Assembly (NCBI RefSeq): GCF_003634015.1
Contig: NZ_RBII01000002.1
Coordinates: 771,597-835,596 of the forward strand
Source of the DNA: Litorimonas taeanensis
Lineage (GTDB): Bacteria; Pseudomonadota; Alphaproteobacteria; Caulobacterales; Maricaulaceae
DNA: 64,000 nt
Direction of reading: 5' to 3'
Within the stretch, counting starts at the first letter, position 1; each line of letters starts with the position of its first letter. The notes under the pieces were generated by a model. The model saw nothing but the letters and a program-made list of their open reading frames with translations. It did not search any database and was not told where the DNA came from. This document shows positions 37,566-45,870 of this stretch, piece by piece. The position numbers and the translations under genes are program-made.

Positions 37566-38519
37566 ATGCGTCAGTTTTCTCCCGCTCTGGCCCTTATGGC
37601 GTTTCTTTTGCTCGGCGCTTGCGGAAAACCCGAGGACAAAATCACGCAGACTGAAACTGTGACAACTCAGCAAAAGAAAGAGGCACAAGCTTCAAAACGT
37701 CTTGGCGCTGTTGAAGTCGCTCGCATTGGAGCCAGCTCTATTTTTCACCGTGATGTTCAAAGGTTAGCCAAGGAAAGAGGGTTGATCACTGATGGACAAG
37801 AGTTTCCGAGGTCAGATCCGCAATATCAGGTCTTGCTAGATAGCCTAATTGATCAACGTCTTTTAGCACAGGCTGCGGTAAAGCGGGCTTTAGATCAAAC
37901 AGATGAAAACAAGTTCCGATTGGCCGCCGCGCGGGAACGTATTCTGAGCAATGCTTTATTGGAAGAGCATTTGAAGGCCAAAGTCAATGAAACGACAATA
38001 CGGCGCCTTTATGAAGAACAATCAGCGTTGGCCGACCGGGGTGATGAAGTCCGTGTTCGGCATATTCTCTTGAGCGATGAGGCCTCTGCAAAAGCCGCAT
38101 TCAAAGCCTTGGCGGATGGCGAAGCGTTTTCTGACTTAGCGCGCTCTGTAAGTCTTGATTTGGCTTCGCGAGAAAATGGTGGGGATTTAGGGTATATGAC
38201 TCGTGATATGCCGCCACCAGATTTTGCGGATATAATATTTAGTGCAAAAGAAGGCACACAAACCGAAATTTTTCAAACTGAACTTGGTTGGCACATCGCC
38301 GAAATTATAGACAGACGATCGTCGCGAAAACAAAGCTTCGAAGCGGTTCGCCCCAATATTGTTAAGTTTTTAACATTTGAAGCGGTTGAAACACTTTTGA
38401 CTGATTTGCGCCGTGAAACCGAAATTGAAATCTATCGAAAACCAATTATAGCGCCCGATAATACTATTAATAAAGCCGATGATATCGATTCCGATACTTC
38501 GCTTCCTAAAGATAACTGA
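37566..38519 (+). CDS. Parvulin-type peptidyl-prolyl isomerase lipoprotein
   Basis: About 317 residues. The ATG at 37566 is preceded by GAGGAG at ideal spacing; the GTG two codons earlier overlaps that ribosome site. MRQFSPALALMAFLLLGAC carries a lipobox (LGAC), so it is a lipoprotein facing the periplasm. A SurA-like N-terminal part is followed by a parvulin domain (VRVRHILLSDEASAKAAFKALADGEAFSDLARSVS, GGDLGYMTRD) near residues 155-255. It helps fold exported proteins, fitting its divergent place beside secA. Confidence 0.9.
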   Translation: MRQFSPALALMAFLLLGACGKPEDKITQTETVTTQQKKEAQASKRLGAVEVARIGASSIFHRDVQRLAKERGLITDGQEFPRSDPQYQVLLDSLIDQRLLAQAAVKRALDQTDENKFRLAAARERILSNALLEEHLKAKVNETTIRRLYEEQSALADRGDEVRVRHILLSDEASAKAAFKALADGEAFSDLARSVSLDLASRENGGDLGYMTRDMPPPDFADIIFSAKEGTQTEIFQTELGWHIAEIIDRRSSRKQSFEAVRPNIVKFLTFEAVETLLTDLRRETEIEIYRKPIIAPDNTINKADDIDSDTSLPKDN

Positions 38520-38525
38520 CACCTT

Positions 38526-39767
38526 ATGGCAAACTATCCTCAATCCCCTTTTGCGCCAGAAACTTTCCCTGTTCTCCCGGCATTAGCGGGCTTTACTATG
38601 GCTACTGCAGAAGCCGGTGTTCGCTATAAAGGCCGTACTGATTTATGGGTCTTGCGGGCAGATGCCGGCACAGCCTTGGCAGGCGTTTATACTAAAAATC
38701 TCTGCCCTGGTGCGCCCGTGGATTGGTCTCGTAAAGCGCTTGCCGTGGAAACTAATGGGCCTCGTCTCGTAATTGTAAATTCAGGTACAGCCAATGTATT
38801 TGGGGGCCAAAAGAGCCGGGATGCTGTGCAAGACACCGCTAAAGGTGCAGCGGCTGTTTTTGGGGTCGAAGCCGAAACTATTCAATTGGCCTCAACGGGA
38901 GTCATTGGCGTTCCACTAGAGGCCTCGAAATTAGTGGATTGCTTTCCTGATATTCTTGCAGACCTTGATGCTGATGGATGGGAAAGCGCCGCCCGAGCAA
39001 TTATGACCACGGACACCCATCCCAAAGGCGCCACGGCGATTGCTAATATTGACGGGGTAGAGGTGCGTATAAATGGTATTGCCAAAGGGTCTGGCATGAT
39101 TGCGCCAGATATGGCGACTATGCTGGCCTATATTGCTACGGATGCGGCAATTGCGCCGCCTGTTCTGCAGGCTATTCTATCTGAATTAGTCGAAACAAGT
39201 TTCAATGCCATAACTGTGGATAGCGATACCTCGACTTCGGATACGACTTTGCTTTTGGCCAGCGGTAAGGCAGGGAACCCTGTTTATGACTCGCCTAATG
39301 CACCAGAGCTTGAAAACTTCAAAACTGTGTTAGAGGGCGTCTTGAAAGACCTTGCCCTTCAAATTGTCAAAGATGGAGAGGGACTGACGAAGTTTATAAC
39401 GGTTTCCGTTTCAGGCGCCGTTTCAAAAGCTTCGGCCAAAAAAATTGGCCTGAGTATCGCTAACTCTCCTCTCGTTAAAACGGCGATTGCGGGGGAGGAT
39501 GCCAATTGGGGCCGTATTGTCATGGCGGTTGGGAAAGCAGGCGAGCCCGCAGAGCGAGATAAGCTCTCCATTTGGATGGGGCCGCATTTACTGGCCGAAT
39601 CTGGTGAGGTGGCTTCGGATTACACAGAGGACAGCGGCGCCGCCTATATGAAGAATGCTGAGATTCACATTCGGGTTGATCTTGGCTTGGGCGTTGGTGA
39701 GGCTGAGGTCTACACATGTGACCTGACCCACGGGTATATTGACATCAACGCCGATTATAGAAGTTAA
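38526..39767 (+). CDS. argJ: Bifunctional glutamate N-acetyltransferase/amino-acid acetyltransferase
   Basis: ArgJ of 413 residues. It recycles the acetyl group from N-acetylornithine to glutamate in arginine synthesis. The self-cleavage site is visible in KGSGMIAPDMATMLAYIATD, where the Thr of ATML becomes the N-terminal nucleophile of the beta chain. The oxyanion and substrate blocks LVIVNSGTANVFGG, ASTGVIGVPL, TTDTHPKGA, TVDSDTSTSDT and EDANWGRIVMAVGKAG are all present. It follows the parvulin gene by 6 bases and precedes mutT by 9, so it is part of the same unit. Confidence 0.96.
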   Translation: MANYPQSPFAPETFPVLPALAGFTMATAEAGVRYKGRTDLWVLRADAGTALAGVYTKNLCPGAPVDWSRKALAVETNGPRLVIVNSGTANVFGGQKSRDAVQDTAKGAAAVFGVEAETIQLASTGVIGVPLEASKLVDCFPDILADLDADGWESAARAIMTTDTHPKGATAIANIDGVEVRINGIAKGSGMIAPDMATMLAYIATDAAIAPPVLQAILSELVETSFNAITVDSDTSTSDTTLLLASGKAGNPVYDSPNAPELENFKTVLEGVLKDLALQIVKDGEGLTKFITVSVSGAVSKASAKKIGLSIANSPLVKTAIAGEDANWGRIVMAVGKAGEPAERDKLSIWMGPHLLAESGEVASDYTEDSGAAYMKNAEIHIRVDLGLGVGEAEVYTCDLTHGYIDINADYRS

Positions 39768-39776
39768 GCTGATTAT

Positions 39777-40205
39777 ATGTCTAAACCCTTATTACTTGTC
39801 GCCGCCGCGGCACTAATTGATGCTGATGGCCGTGTCTTGGTGACACGTCGCCCTGCGGGAAAAGCGCATGCTGGAAAGTGGGAATTTCCAGGGGGGAAGG
39901 TCGAAGCGAATGAAACTCCAGAGCAAGCGGTCAATCGCGAATTACGCGAAGAGCTGGGACTAGAGCCGTGTGAGCGCTGTCTACAGCCTTTTTCTTTTAC
40001 GTCTTATGCTTATGACGACTTCCATTTGTTTATGCCTCTATATCTTTGCCGCCAATGGGATGGTTTTGCACAACCCAAAGAAGGCCAAGGGATTAAATGG
40101 CTTTATCCAAACCAGATCACGGAACTTGATTTGGTAGAAGCGGATATTGAGTTAGCGCAAGAGCTCGCAGATAGGTTGCCCAGTGGTCGCCGCTTTGCCG
40201 TGTAG
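39777..40205 (+). CDS. mutT: 8-oxo-dGTP diphosphatase (Nudix)
   Basis: A protein of 142 residues with the complete Nudix box GGKVEANETPEQAVNRELREELGLE near residues 40-64 and a MutT-like beginning (LLVAAAALIDADGRVLVTRRPAGKAHAGKWEFPGGK). It removes oxidised GTP from the nucleotide pool. It is in the usual argJ-mutT arrangement. It converges on the next gene with a 5-base gap. Confidence 0.93.
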   Translation: MSKPLLLVAAAALIDADGRVLVTRRPAGKAHAGKWEFPGGKVEANETPEQAVNRELREELGLEPCERCLQPFSFTSYAYDDFHLFMPLYLCRQWDGFAQPKEGQGIKWLYPNQITELDLVEADIELAQELADRLPSGRRFAV

Positions 40206-40210
40206 AGTGT

Positions 40211-41053
40211 TTAAGGTTTTTTATCTCTAATTTCGCGTAAGCTCTCGGCCAGACCTTTTTTAGCGCTACCGGGTTTTAGCGGTTTTTGCTGGCTGTCATG
40301 CGGGCTCCATCCCGTCATCCATAGAATTTCAAACAGGACTTGGAATTTTCCAGTCGCAGATTTTGGGTAGGCTGCCTCAATCAGACTAATACTAGATTTA
40401 GGCAGACGAGACTTATGGCGAGCAATTAACGTATTCGTGAGACCTAAATCTCTGAGGTCATTAATGAGCGTTTGAATTTTGCTATAATTGACATTGACGC
40501 GATCTTTATCAATCACAGGGAGGTTCAGCCCCGCTTGCCCCAATAGAGCTGCTGCCTGTTCATGGTTTATCATCGGGTAAATGCGCGCTGTGGCGCCGCC
40601 GAACAATGCTTGATCAATTTGGTAGAAGGTCTGTCGCAAATGCAAGAGGCTGTCACCGCCAAAAAGACTGCCCATAAATAAACCATCGGGTAGCAATGCG
40701 TTGCGTATCTGTAAGAGGTTGCCAGGTAAATCGTTTATCGACTGAAGGCCGAGCAAGCTTATGATAAGGTCGTAATCACCCGAAAGGCTGTCCGCGTCTT
40801 GATACCATTCCATCGTGTTGGGGCGTCGATTATTTGGCAATTCTGCAAAGAGCTTTTCCCGCATGTCGACATCACAAAGCAGAACACCCCGTGTGAATTG
40901 CCTGTTGATATCCGAAATACGTGAAGCCGCATCTTGCGTGCATCGCTCCAATAAAAATGAGGGGCCAGTTTTAGCCATACGGCGTTGGGCACGAACTCGG
41001 GCTAAACCTTGAGCGTGCGCGTCAAATATTTGTGGGACTTCCCTTTGCATCAT
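40211..41053 (-). CDS. SAM-dependent methyltransferase, NDUFAF5-like
   Basis: A protein of 280 residues. The N-terminus (VPQIFDAHAQGLARVRAQRRMAKTGPSFLLER) matches the alphaproteobacterial group related to mitochondrial NDUFAF5, as does the C-terminal WMTGWSPHDSQQKPLKPGSAKK. The SAM-binding part is less canonical: CDVDMREKLF and YDLIISLLGLQSINDLPG. In mitochondria the relative hydroxylates an arginine of complex I; in bacteria the role is unclear. A BioC-like role is another option. It is divergent from comF. Confidence 0.85.
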   Translation of the reverse strand: MMQREVPQIFDAHAQGLARVRAQRRMAKTGPSFLLERCTQDAASRISDINRQFTRGVLLCDVDMREKLFAELPNNRRPNTMEWYQDADSLSGDYDLIISLLGLQSINDLPGNLLQIRNALLPDGLFMGSLFGGDSLLHLRQTFYQIDQALFGGATARIYPMINHEQAAALLGQAGLNLPVIDKDRVNVNYSKIQTLINDLRDLGLTNTLIARHKSRLPKSSISLIEAAYPKSATGKFQVLFEILWMTGWSPHDSQQKPLKPGSAKKGLAESLREIRDKKP

Positions 41054-41073
41054 GCGGCGTCTATGCCCAAGGA

Positions 41074-41817
41074 ATGAAAGGAAGGGAAGTCCTCATCGCT
41101 ATTCGTCAGGCTATCAGATTTTGTCTTGATATTGTTCTGCCGCCTATTGATCCTTTTCAGGAGGATGAAAAAAAGTGGAAAGATATTTGCTTCTTAGAGG
41201 CGCCATGTTGCGCCCAATGTGGTTTTCCTTTTGAATATGATGTCGGAGAGGGCGTGCAATGCGCGGCCTGCCTTGTTCATCCGCCGCGCTACAGCACAGC
41301 CCGTTCAGCTATGGTTTATGATGATGCCTCTCGCCCGCTTGTGCTAGCCTTTAAACATGGAGGGAAAACTGATAATCTTTCCAAATTTGCGGCGCAGCTA
41401 CGCCGTGTGGGGCGGCATAGCCTAGCAGATGCAGATTATATTATTCCTGTCCCTTTGCACACTCAACGCCTTATAAAGCGCCGCTATAATCAATCTGCTT
41501 TACTCGCCAGAGCCTTAGCCAAAATAACGACAGTGCCTTTTCATTCAAATCTTTTACATCGCGTTCGCGCCACCCCGTCACAAGGCGGACAGTCCGCGGC
41601 GGGACGAAAACGAAATGTTCAAGGCGCGTTTTCTGTCCCAGAGAATGGCAAGGCTCAACTCAAGGGAGCCAATATTATCTTAGTGGATGATGTGATGACG
41701 ACAGGCGCGACTGTAGAAGCTTGTGCTTCTATATTGCTTCGCTCTGGCGCAAAGCGTGTTGACGTCCTATGTTTAGCGAGAGTTATCCGCAAAGATGTGC
41801 AAACAGAATCAATATAA
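41074..41817 (+). CDS. comF: ComF-family phosphoribosyltransferase-like protein
   Basis: A protein of about 247 residues from the ATG at 41074. An upstream TTG at 41032 would overlap the divergent gene and adds no recognisable residues. The N-terminal zinc-type cysteines are in CCAQCGFPFEYDVGEGVQCAACLVHPPRYS, and the PRTase loop is NIILVDDVMTTGATVEACA. Such proteins take part in DNA uptake and repair (ComF in competence), with unclear chemistry. It is followed by grxC, 39 bases later. Confidence 0.9.
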   Translation: MKGREVLIAIRQAIRFCLDIVLPPIDPFQEDEKKWKDICFLEAPCCAQCGFPFEYDVGEGVQCAACLVHPPRYSTARSAMVYDDASRPLVLAFKHGGKTDNLSKFAAQLRRVGRHSLADADYIIPVPLHTQRLIKRRYNQSALLARALAKITTVPFHSNLLHRVRATPSQGGQSAAGRKRNVQGAFSVPENGKAQLKGANIILVDDVMTTGATVEACASILLRSGAKRVDVLCLARVIRKDVQTESI

Positions 41818-41856
41818 CACATCCAATGGATTTGAAATTTATTAAGGAGGCTGAAG

Positions 41857-42111
41857 ATGGCCAAAGTTGAAATGTACACGAAAATGGGATGCCCTTTTTG
41901 TATTCGTGCCAAAGCGCTTTTGAAGTCAAAGGGCGTGGATATTATTGAAATCCCTGCCGCGATGAACAAGGCCAAACGAGCAGAAATGAATGAGCGGTCT
42001 GGCCGAAATACGTTCCCGCAAATTTTTATAGACGGCAAACATATTGGTGGTTCCGATGATTTGGCGGCGCTGGAGGCCAAAGGCGGCCTTGATCCATTAT
42101 TGGCGAAATAA
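41857..42111 (+). CDS. grxC: Glutaredoxin 3
   Basis: A dithiol glutaredoxin of 84 residues with the active site CPFC in YTKMGCPFCIRAKALL, the cis-proline segment NTFPQIFIDGKHIGGSDDLAAL and normal GrxC length. It reduces mixed disulphides with glutathione. A good ribosome site (AAGGAGG) precedes the ATG. The comF-grxC-nitrilase-DUF1178 order is a common alphaproteobacterial unit. Confidence 0.95.
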   Translation: MAKVEMYTKMGCPFCIRAKALLKSKGVDIIEIPAAMNKAKRAEMNERSGRNTFPQIFIDGKHIGGSDDLAALEAKGGLDPLLAK

Positions 42112-42131
42112 GACTCAGATAAAACGTCATT

Positions 42132-42956
42132 ATGAAAGTTGCCGTTATACAGCTCTGCTCAGGTACAGAGATTGCCGCTAATATAGAGGCATGCTCTGAA
42201 TGGGTCCGCGCGGCAGCAGCGCAAGGGGCTGAGTTAATTGTCACGCCCGAAATGACGCATTTATTACAGAAAGACAAAGCCTCACTTTTGGCGAGCATAA
42301 AAAGCCCAGAGGAGGACCTTGCGATTAAGGCTTTCTCGGCACTGGCTAAAGAATTGGACATTGATTTGCTCATTGGGTCACTCGCGCTCCAAACGGGTCA
42401 GAAGGTTTCTAATCGGGGCTATTTATTTGGGCCTGATGGTTCGACAAAAGCGCAATATGACAAAATTCACCTTTTTGATGCGCAGGTTTCTGACACGGAA
42501 TATTATCGTGAATCCGCGACTTATGCGGCAGGGCGTGACCCTGTCATCGCCTCAGCGGGCGATGCCAAAGTGGGATTGTCGGTGTGTTATGACGTCCGCT
42601 TCCCTATGCTCTATCGCTATTACGCGCAAAACGGTGCGCAAATTCTGAGTATCCCTGCGGCCTTTACGGTACCAACAGGCCGCGCCCATTGGGATATTTT
42701 GCTGCGGGCTCGGGCCATTGAAACGGGCAGTTTCGTGATGGCGGCGGCGCAAGGCGGTGAGCATGAAGATGGCCGTAAGACGTATGGTCATTCTAAAATT
42801 ATTAATCCTTGGGGAGATATCGTGGCTGAACTCGCGCATGATAAACCAGGATTTGTTTGCGCGGATATAGATTTGGGTGAGGTGGCAAAAGCAAGACAAC
42901 GTATTCCGGCTTGGTCGGATAGACGGGATTTTAAAGCGGATATTAAAGATACATGA
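42132..42956 (+). CDS. Carbon-nitrogen hydrolase (Nit-type, likely deaminated glutathione amidase)
   Basis: A nitrilase-superfamily protein of 274 residues. The catalytic triad is visible as Glu in IVTPEMTHLL, Lys in QYDKIHLFDAQ and Cys in VGLSVCYDVRFPMLYRYYA. The FDAQVSDTEYYRESATYAAG text and length match bacterial Nit1/YbeM-like enzymes, which repair deaminated glutathione. Its position after a glutaredoxin fits. The exact substrate is inferred. Confidence 0.9.
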   Translation: MKVAVIQLCSGTEIAANIEACSEWVRAAAAQGAELIVTPEMTHLLQKDKASLLASIKSPEEDLAIKAFSALAKELDIDLLIGSLALQTGQKVSNRGYLFGPDGSTKAQYDKIHLFDAQVSDTEYYRESATYAAGRDPVIASAGDAKVGLSVCYDVRFPMLYRYYAQNGAQILSIPAAFTVPTGRAHWDILLRARAIETGSFVMAAAQGGEHEDGRKTYGHSKIINPWGDIVAELAHDKPGFVCADIDLGEVAKARQRIPAWSDRRDFKADIKDT

Positions 42957-43429
42957 TTCGGTATGATTTAATTTGCAAAGATGACCACCGTTTTGAAGCT
43001 TGGTTTTCTGGGTCCGCAGATTTCGATGACCAAGCGGCGCGCGGTTTGCTGTGTTGTCCGATTTGTGGCACCTCCAAAGTCGAAAAAGCCATCATGGCGC
43101 CAAATGTTGCGACATCACGTAAGAAAGAAGCGGCGCGAAACACAGAGGCCAAAAAATTCGCTATGATGAGTGCGCAAGCCCAGAAAATGGCAGAGGCTGT
43201 TAAGGCAGAAATTTCGAGCAAATGTGATTATGTCGGTGATAAATTTGCTGAGGAAGCCCGAGCAATACATTATGGAGAGAAAGCCGAGCGGCCCATAATT
43301 GGCAAGGCCTCTATCAAAGAAGCCGCCGATTTAGTGGAAGAGGGCGTTGGCGTTGCCCCCATTCCTGAGCCTTTTGTGCCGGATGAAATCAAAGCAGATT
43401 TAACTAAGCCGGATAAAAAACTTAACTAA
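42953..43429 (+). CDS. DUF1178 family protein
   Basis: A protein of 158 residues with the DUF1178 start MIRYDLICKDDHRFEAWFSGSADFDDQAARGLLCCPICG, which has a possible zinc site (one Cys early, then CCPIC). The end PIPEPFVPDEIKADL is less conserved. Its start overlaps the nitrilase stop by four bases (ATGA), so the two are coupled. Its stop overlaps that of the convergent ParB-like gene by four bases. Function unknown. Confidence 0.9.
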   Translation: MIRYDLICKDDHRFEAWFSGSADFDDQAARGLLCCPICGTSKVEKAIMAPNVATSRKKEAARNTEAKKFAMMSAQAQKMAEAVKAEISSKCDYVGDKFAEEARAIHYGEKAERPIIGKASIKEAADLVEEGVGVAPIPEPFVPDEIKADLTKPDKKLN

Positions 43430-44157
43430 GCCACATATTGCTCAACTTTCTCAGGGGCACCTGCTGCGATGAATTCTACTGAATTGACAGCCGCCGGCAG
43501 GTAATCCGTAAGCGGGATAACGAGAGCTGGGGCGGGTTTAGCATCAGCCGGTTTCGCCTCTGCGCGCCAGCCCTTAATCGCATTTAAAATTGTTTCAGGT
43601 TTAGCTTGCGGCCCGAGTGAACCTAATAAAGCAATCTGGTCTCTGTGGTCGGGCACGCTGGCATAAGCGCGGGCTTGGTCAAAGTTCAAACCCCCATTAA
43701 AATAGGTTTCGCGGATGGCCGGAAAGAGGCGCGATAAATTGATAACATCCAATATAATACGGCGACAGAGATATAGCGTATCGGCGATGTCTTCGAGCGC
43801 TTTGCCTTCTTCTTTTAATTCCATCACGGCCTTGTAGACCTGACGCGGAGCGAGGGCCGAAGTGGAGTTCATATCGGCTTTCTTGGCCTTATGAACAAAT
43901 ATATAGGGAATATGTTGTAAGCTGCGAGGCAGCGTTCCCGCAAATGTCATGCGTTTGATAGCCGCGAGACGCTTTTTACCATCTACTACGATTAATTGAT
44001 CATAGACGGCCGTTACAACGATTGGCGATAAAAGGCCGAAACGCGCAATAGAGCGTTCAATTTGCTTTACTTCGTTCAAGGTCTCTCCACAGAGAATAGC
44101 AGAATGAAGCGATTTATAGGCCGAAAGCGGGGCGCGATTTAATTCTGTCATGTGCAT
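43426..44157 (-). CDS. Orphan ParB/Srx-fold domain protein
   Basis: A protein of 243 residues. The N-terminal part has the ParB-type pattern IERSIARFGLLSPIVVTAVYDQLIVVDGKKRLAAIKRM, where DGKKRLAA replaces the CTP-binding GERRxRA motif of chromosomal ParB. The middle (QVYKAVMELKEEGKALEDIADTLYLCRRIILDVINLSRL) looks like the helix-turn-helix that follows in ParB proteins. No parA is beside it, and the chromosome-partition motif is not intact, so a role in gene control or another DNA transaction is as likely as segregation. AAGGA precedes the ATG. Confidence 0.75.
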   Translation of the reverse strand: MHMTELNRAPLSAYKSLHSAILCGETLNEVKQIERSIARFGLLSPIVVTAVYDQLIVVDGKKRLAAIKRMTFAGTLPRSLQHIPYIFVHKAKKADMNSTSALAPRQVYKAVMELKEEGKALEDIADTLYLCRRIILDVINLSRLFPAIRETYFNGGLNFDQARAYASVPDHRDQIALLGSLGPQAKPETILNAIKGWRAEAKPADAKPAPALVIPLTDYLPAAVNSVEFIAAGAPEKVEQYVA

Positions 44158-44345
44158 AACAATTTTCCTTCACAGACTTATACACAGATTAACTCTTACC
44201 AGAACCAATCGGTTCCATTAACTATGCGCAAACGTGGTTAACGCGCGTTAACCTTTTATCCTCCTAATATCATTGATGAATTTGGCCTAATTAAGGCAGG
44301 GTTCTTTTGCGCCAAGTTTAGAGACAGGGTTAATTAAATCTTAAT
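44158..44345. promoter_or_regulatory. TTAA-rich region with an 18-bp palindrome and a DnaA-like box
   Basis: Upstream of the ParB-like gene lie a perfect palindrome GGTTAACGCGCGTTAACC (44236-44253), a DnaA-like 9-mer TTATACACA (44178-44186, one base off TTATCCACA), the short hairpin GAACC-AATC-GGTTC and several TTAA units. TTAA 44330-44333 and TTAA 44341-44344 are 7 bases apart, the spacing of the CtrA consensus of Caulobacter-type bacteria. Control by cell-cycle factors is inferred from these motifs. Confidence 0.4.
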
Positions 44346-45111
44346 TGTCCTTCTTACCCACAGTCACATAGTTTATCCCCAAATCCTCGGAAAGCGTCCA
44401 CTGGTTTGTGAAGGGGTTTAAGCTCATGCCAATAGAGGGTTCTGCCGAGAGCCCTGCATCCAAGAGATAGCGCCGCATTTCAACGGGTTTGACGAGCTTG
44501 GCATATTGATGCGTACCGCGCGGGAGCCAACGCAAAACATATTCTGCCCCGACAATGGCAAAGGCAAAAGCCTTGAACGTACGGTTTATGGTCGAGCAAA
44601 TCATAAGCCCCCCCGGACGTACCATCTTGGCGCAATCCGCGACAAAGTCAGCGGGGATAGTCACATGTTCGATGACTTCCATATTTAATACAGCATCAAA
44701 CGGGGCTTCACCGCTTTGGACGAGCTGCTCGACCGTGCCGTGAATATAATTGACGTCAACACCGACTAATTCGGCGTGGGTTTTGGCGGTCTTGAGCGTT
44801 TTCTCAAGCGCATCAACGCCCGTCACAATGGCCCCCATGCGAACCATCGGTTCACAGAGCAATCCACCGCCACAGCCAATATCCAGAACGCGAAGGCCTG
44901 ATAAAGGCTTATCGGCTTTCGGGTCACGGCCAAAATGTTCGCATATCGTGTCCCGAATAAATTCCAAACGCGCGCCGTTCATAATATGAAGGGGCTTAAA
45001 TGGCCCCGAAGGGTCCCACCAATCAGCGGCCATACGTGAAAAGCTTTCCATTTCTGCAGGATCGACAGAGACAGATACAAGATGTTCAGGAGCAGTTTCA
45101 GAATAAGCCAT
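44341..45111 (-). CDS. ubiG: Ubiquinone biosynthesis O-methyltransferase UbiG
   Basis: A protein of about 256 residues from the ATG at 45111 (MAYSETAPEHLVSV), with AAAGG upstream; the open frame extends further but lacks family resemblance. UbiG blocks are FSRMAADWWDPSGPFKPLHIMNGARLEFIRD, VLDIGCGGGLLCEPMVRMGA (SAM loop), FDAVLNMEVIEHV and RTFKAFAFAIVGAEYVLRWLPRGTHQYAK. It performs both O-methylations in ubiquinone synthesis. Confidence 0.95.
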   Translation of the reverse strand: MAYSETAPEHLVSVSVDPAEMESFSRMAADWWDPSGPFKPLHIMNGARLEFIRDTICEHFGRDPKADKPLSGLRVLDIGCGGGLLCEPMVRMGAIVTGVDALEKTLKTAKTHAELVGVDVNYIHGTVEQLVQSGEAPFDAVLNMEVIEHVTIPADFVADCAKMVRPGGLMICSTINRTFKAFAFAIVGAEYVLRWLPRGTHQYAKLVKPVEMRRYLLDAGLSAEPSIGMSLNPFTNQWTLSEDLGINYVTVGKKDN

Positions 45112-45292
45112 AGGGCCGTTTAACCTTTGCATGCGAGAGGGGGAAGCCCAAACATATAGAACCCAAAACATATAAAGGTCGCGGCCCATTCTTGGCGCGG
45201 ATGACCCGCTTGCCCATTTATGATAAAAAAGAGATAGCCAAGCTTTTCCTCCTGCTCGCCATCAAGGGCCGAGCCAAAGTGAACGCCAGTCT

Positions 45293-45569
45293 CAATCCGC
45301 CGCAATAAAGAATGCGGATTGGGTTGGCGGGCGGCAATCCGCCACAATAAAGTGGACGTGTCCGCGTGGTGGTCTCTACGATGGAGACCAAATGAGTTTT
45401 GTTTTACGCAGTTTCCACCACGCGGCAGCGGTTTGTACCAAGACGGCCTGATTACTACCCTGCAGTCATGACCTGCGAGTCCGTTGATTGCATGAGCCCT
45501 CAACAAACCTAGGCCACGTCAGTCAGGCCCCATCTCAGAAGACCCGGCACAGTCCAGCCCCGTCAGGCC
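45293..45569. ncRNA. Strongly structured non-coding region, candidate RNA
   Basis: The 560 bases between ubiG and a gene remnant hold no convincing ORF but many inverted repeats: CAATCCGC 45293-45300 with GCGGATTG 45314-45321; GGCGG 45330-45334 with CCGCC 45339-45343; CCGCGTGGTGG 45362-45372 with CCACCACGCGG 45415-45425, enclosing GGTCTC 45371-45376 with GAGACC 45384-45389; GGTTTGT 45430-45436 with ACAAACC 45503-45509; GGCCTGA 45445-45451 with TCAGGCC at 45523-45529 or 45563-45569; GTTGA with TCAAC at 45483-45504. CAATCCGCC is repeated at 45293 and 45335, each time followed by CAATAAAG. Strand and family are unknown; RNase P, tmRNA, SRP and cobalamin riboswitch landmarks were sought and not found. 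Confidence 0.5.
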
Positions 45570-45671
45570 AGATGCTCAATCCCGCTGTCAACTCACCAAC
45601 AAACCACGATCGCTTGCCTGTCCGTGTGAGCCGAACACTCTGACTATAGGGCCTTGGGTCAGGGCGGGGAT

Positions 45672-45773
45672 ATGATTGTTAAGGCCCCCCTATTTACCCG
45701 CGTAAAAACCCGTTTGGCACAGGGATTAATCCCGCACGTCTCCTTGCTCCGCCAATGTCACAATAACGTAATA
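45672..45773 (+). pseudogene. Remnant of a DUF2064 (TIGR04282-type) glycosyltransferase gene
   Basis: Thirty-four codons from an ATG at 45672 read MIVKAPLFTRVKTRLAQGLI... The text VKAP...RVKTRLA is the N-terminal nucleotide-binding signature of the TIGR04282/DUF2064 glycosyltransferases (CofC-like). Those proteins have about 200 residues; here the frame loses resemblance after HNNV and stops at about 45863 just before the desaturase. It is most likely the broken 5' end of a lost gene. Confidence 0.55.
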
Positions 45774-45870
45774 TTTGCGGGCTTGATATCGGAAAACCTG
45801 CGCGATAGGCCCATTAGCGATATTTACCATTATCATGCGAAGTCAAAATCGCACCTTCGATAGGATTTCC

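Noticed and set aside
45120-45506. A 128-codon frame on the minus strand over the structured region and the start of ubiG
   Set aside because: Unusual composition, no family resemblance, overlaps ubiG, and most of it lies in the inverted-repeat region.
45293-45640. Idea that the structured region is rnpB, tmRNA, SRP RNA or a cobalamin riboswitch
   Set aside because: The key landmarks (GAGGAAAGTC and ACAGAA for RNase P, a T-loop and tag for tmRNA, the GGAAGGAAGCAGC loop for SRP, a B12 box) were not found on either strand. A GGAAACTGCG-like stretch on the minus strand alone is not enough.
45654-45863. Treating the 69-codon frame before the desaturase as an intact gene
   Set aside because: Only the first 34 codons resemble DUF2064 glycosyltransferases, which are about three times longer; a remnant is the better reading.
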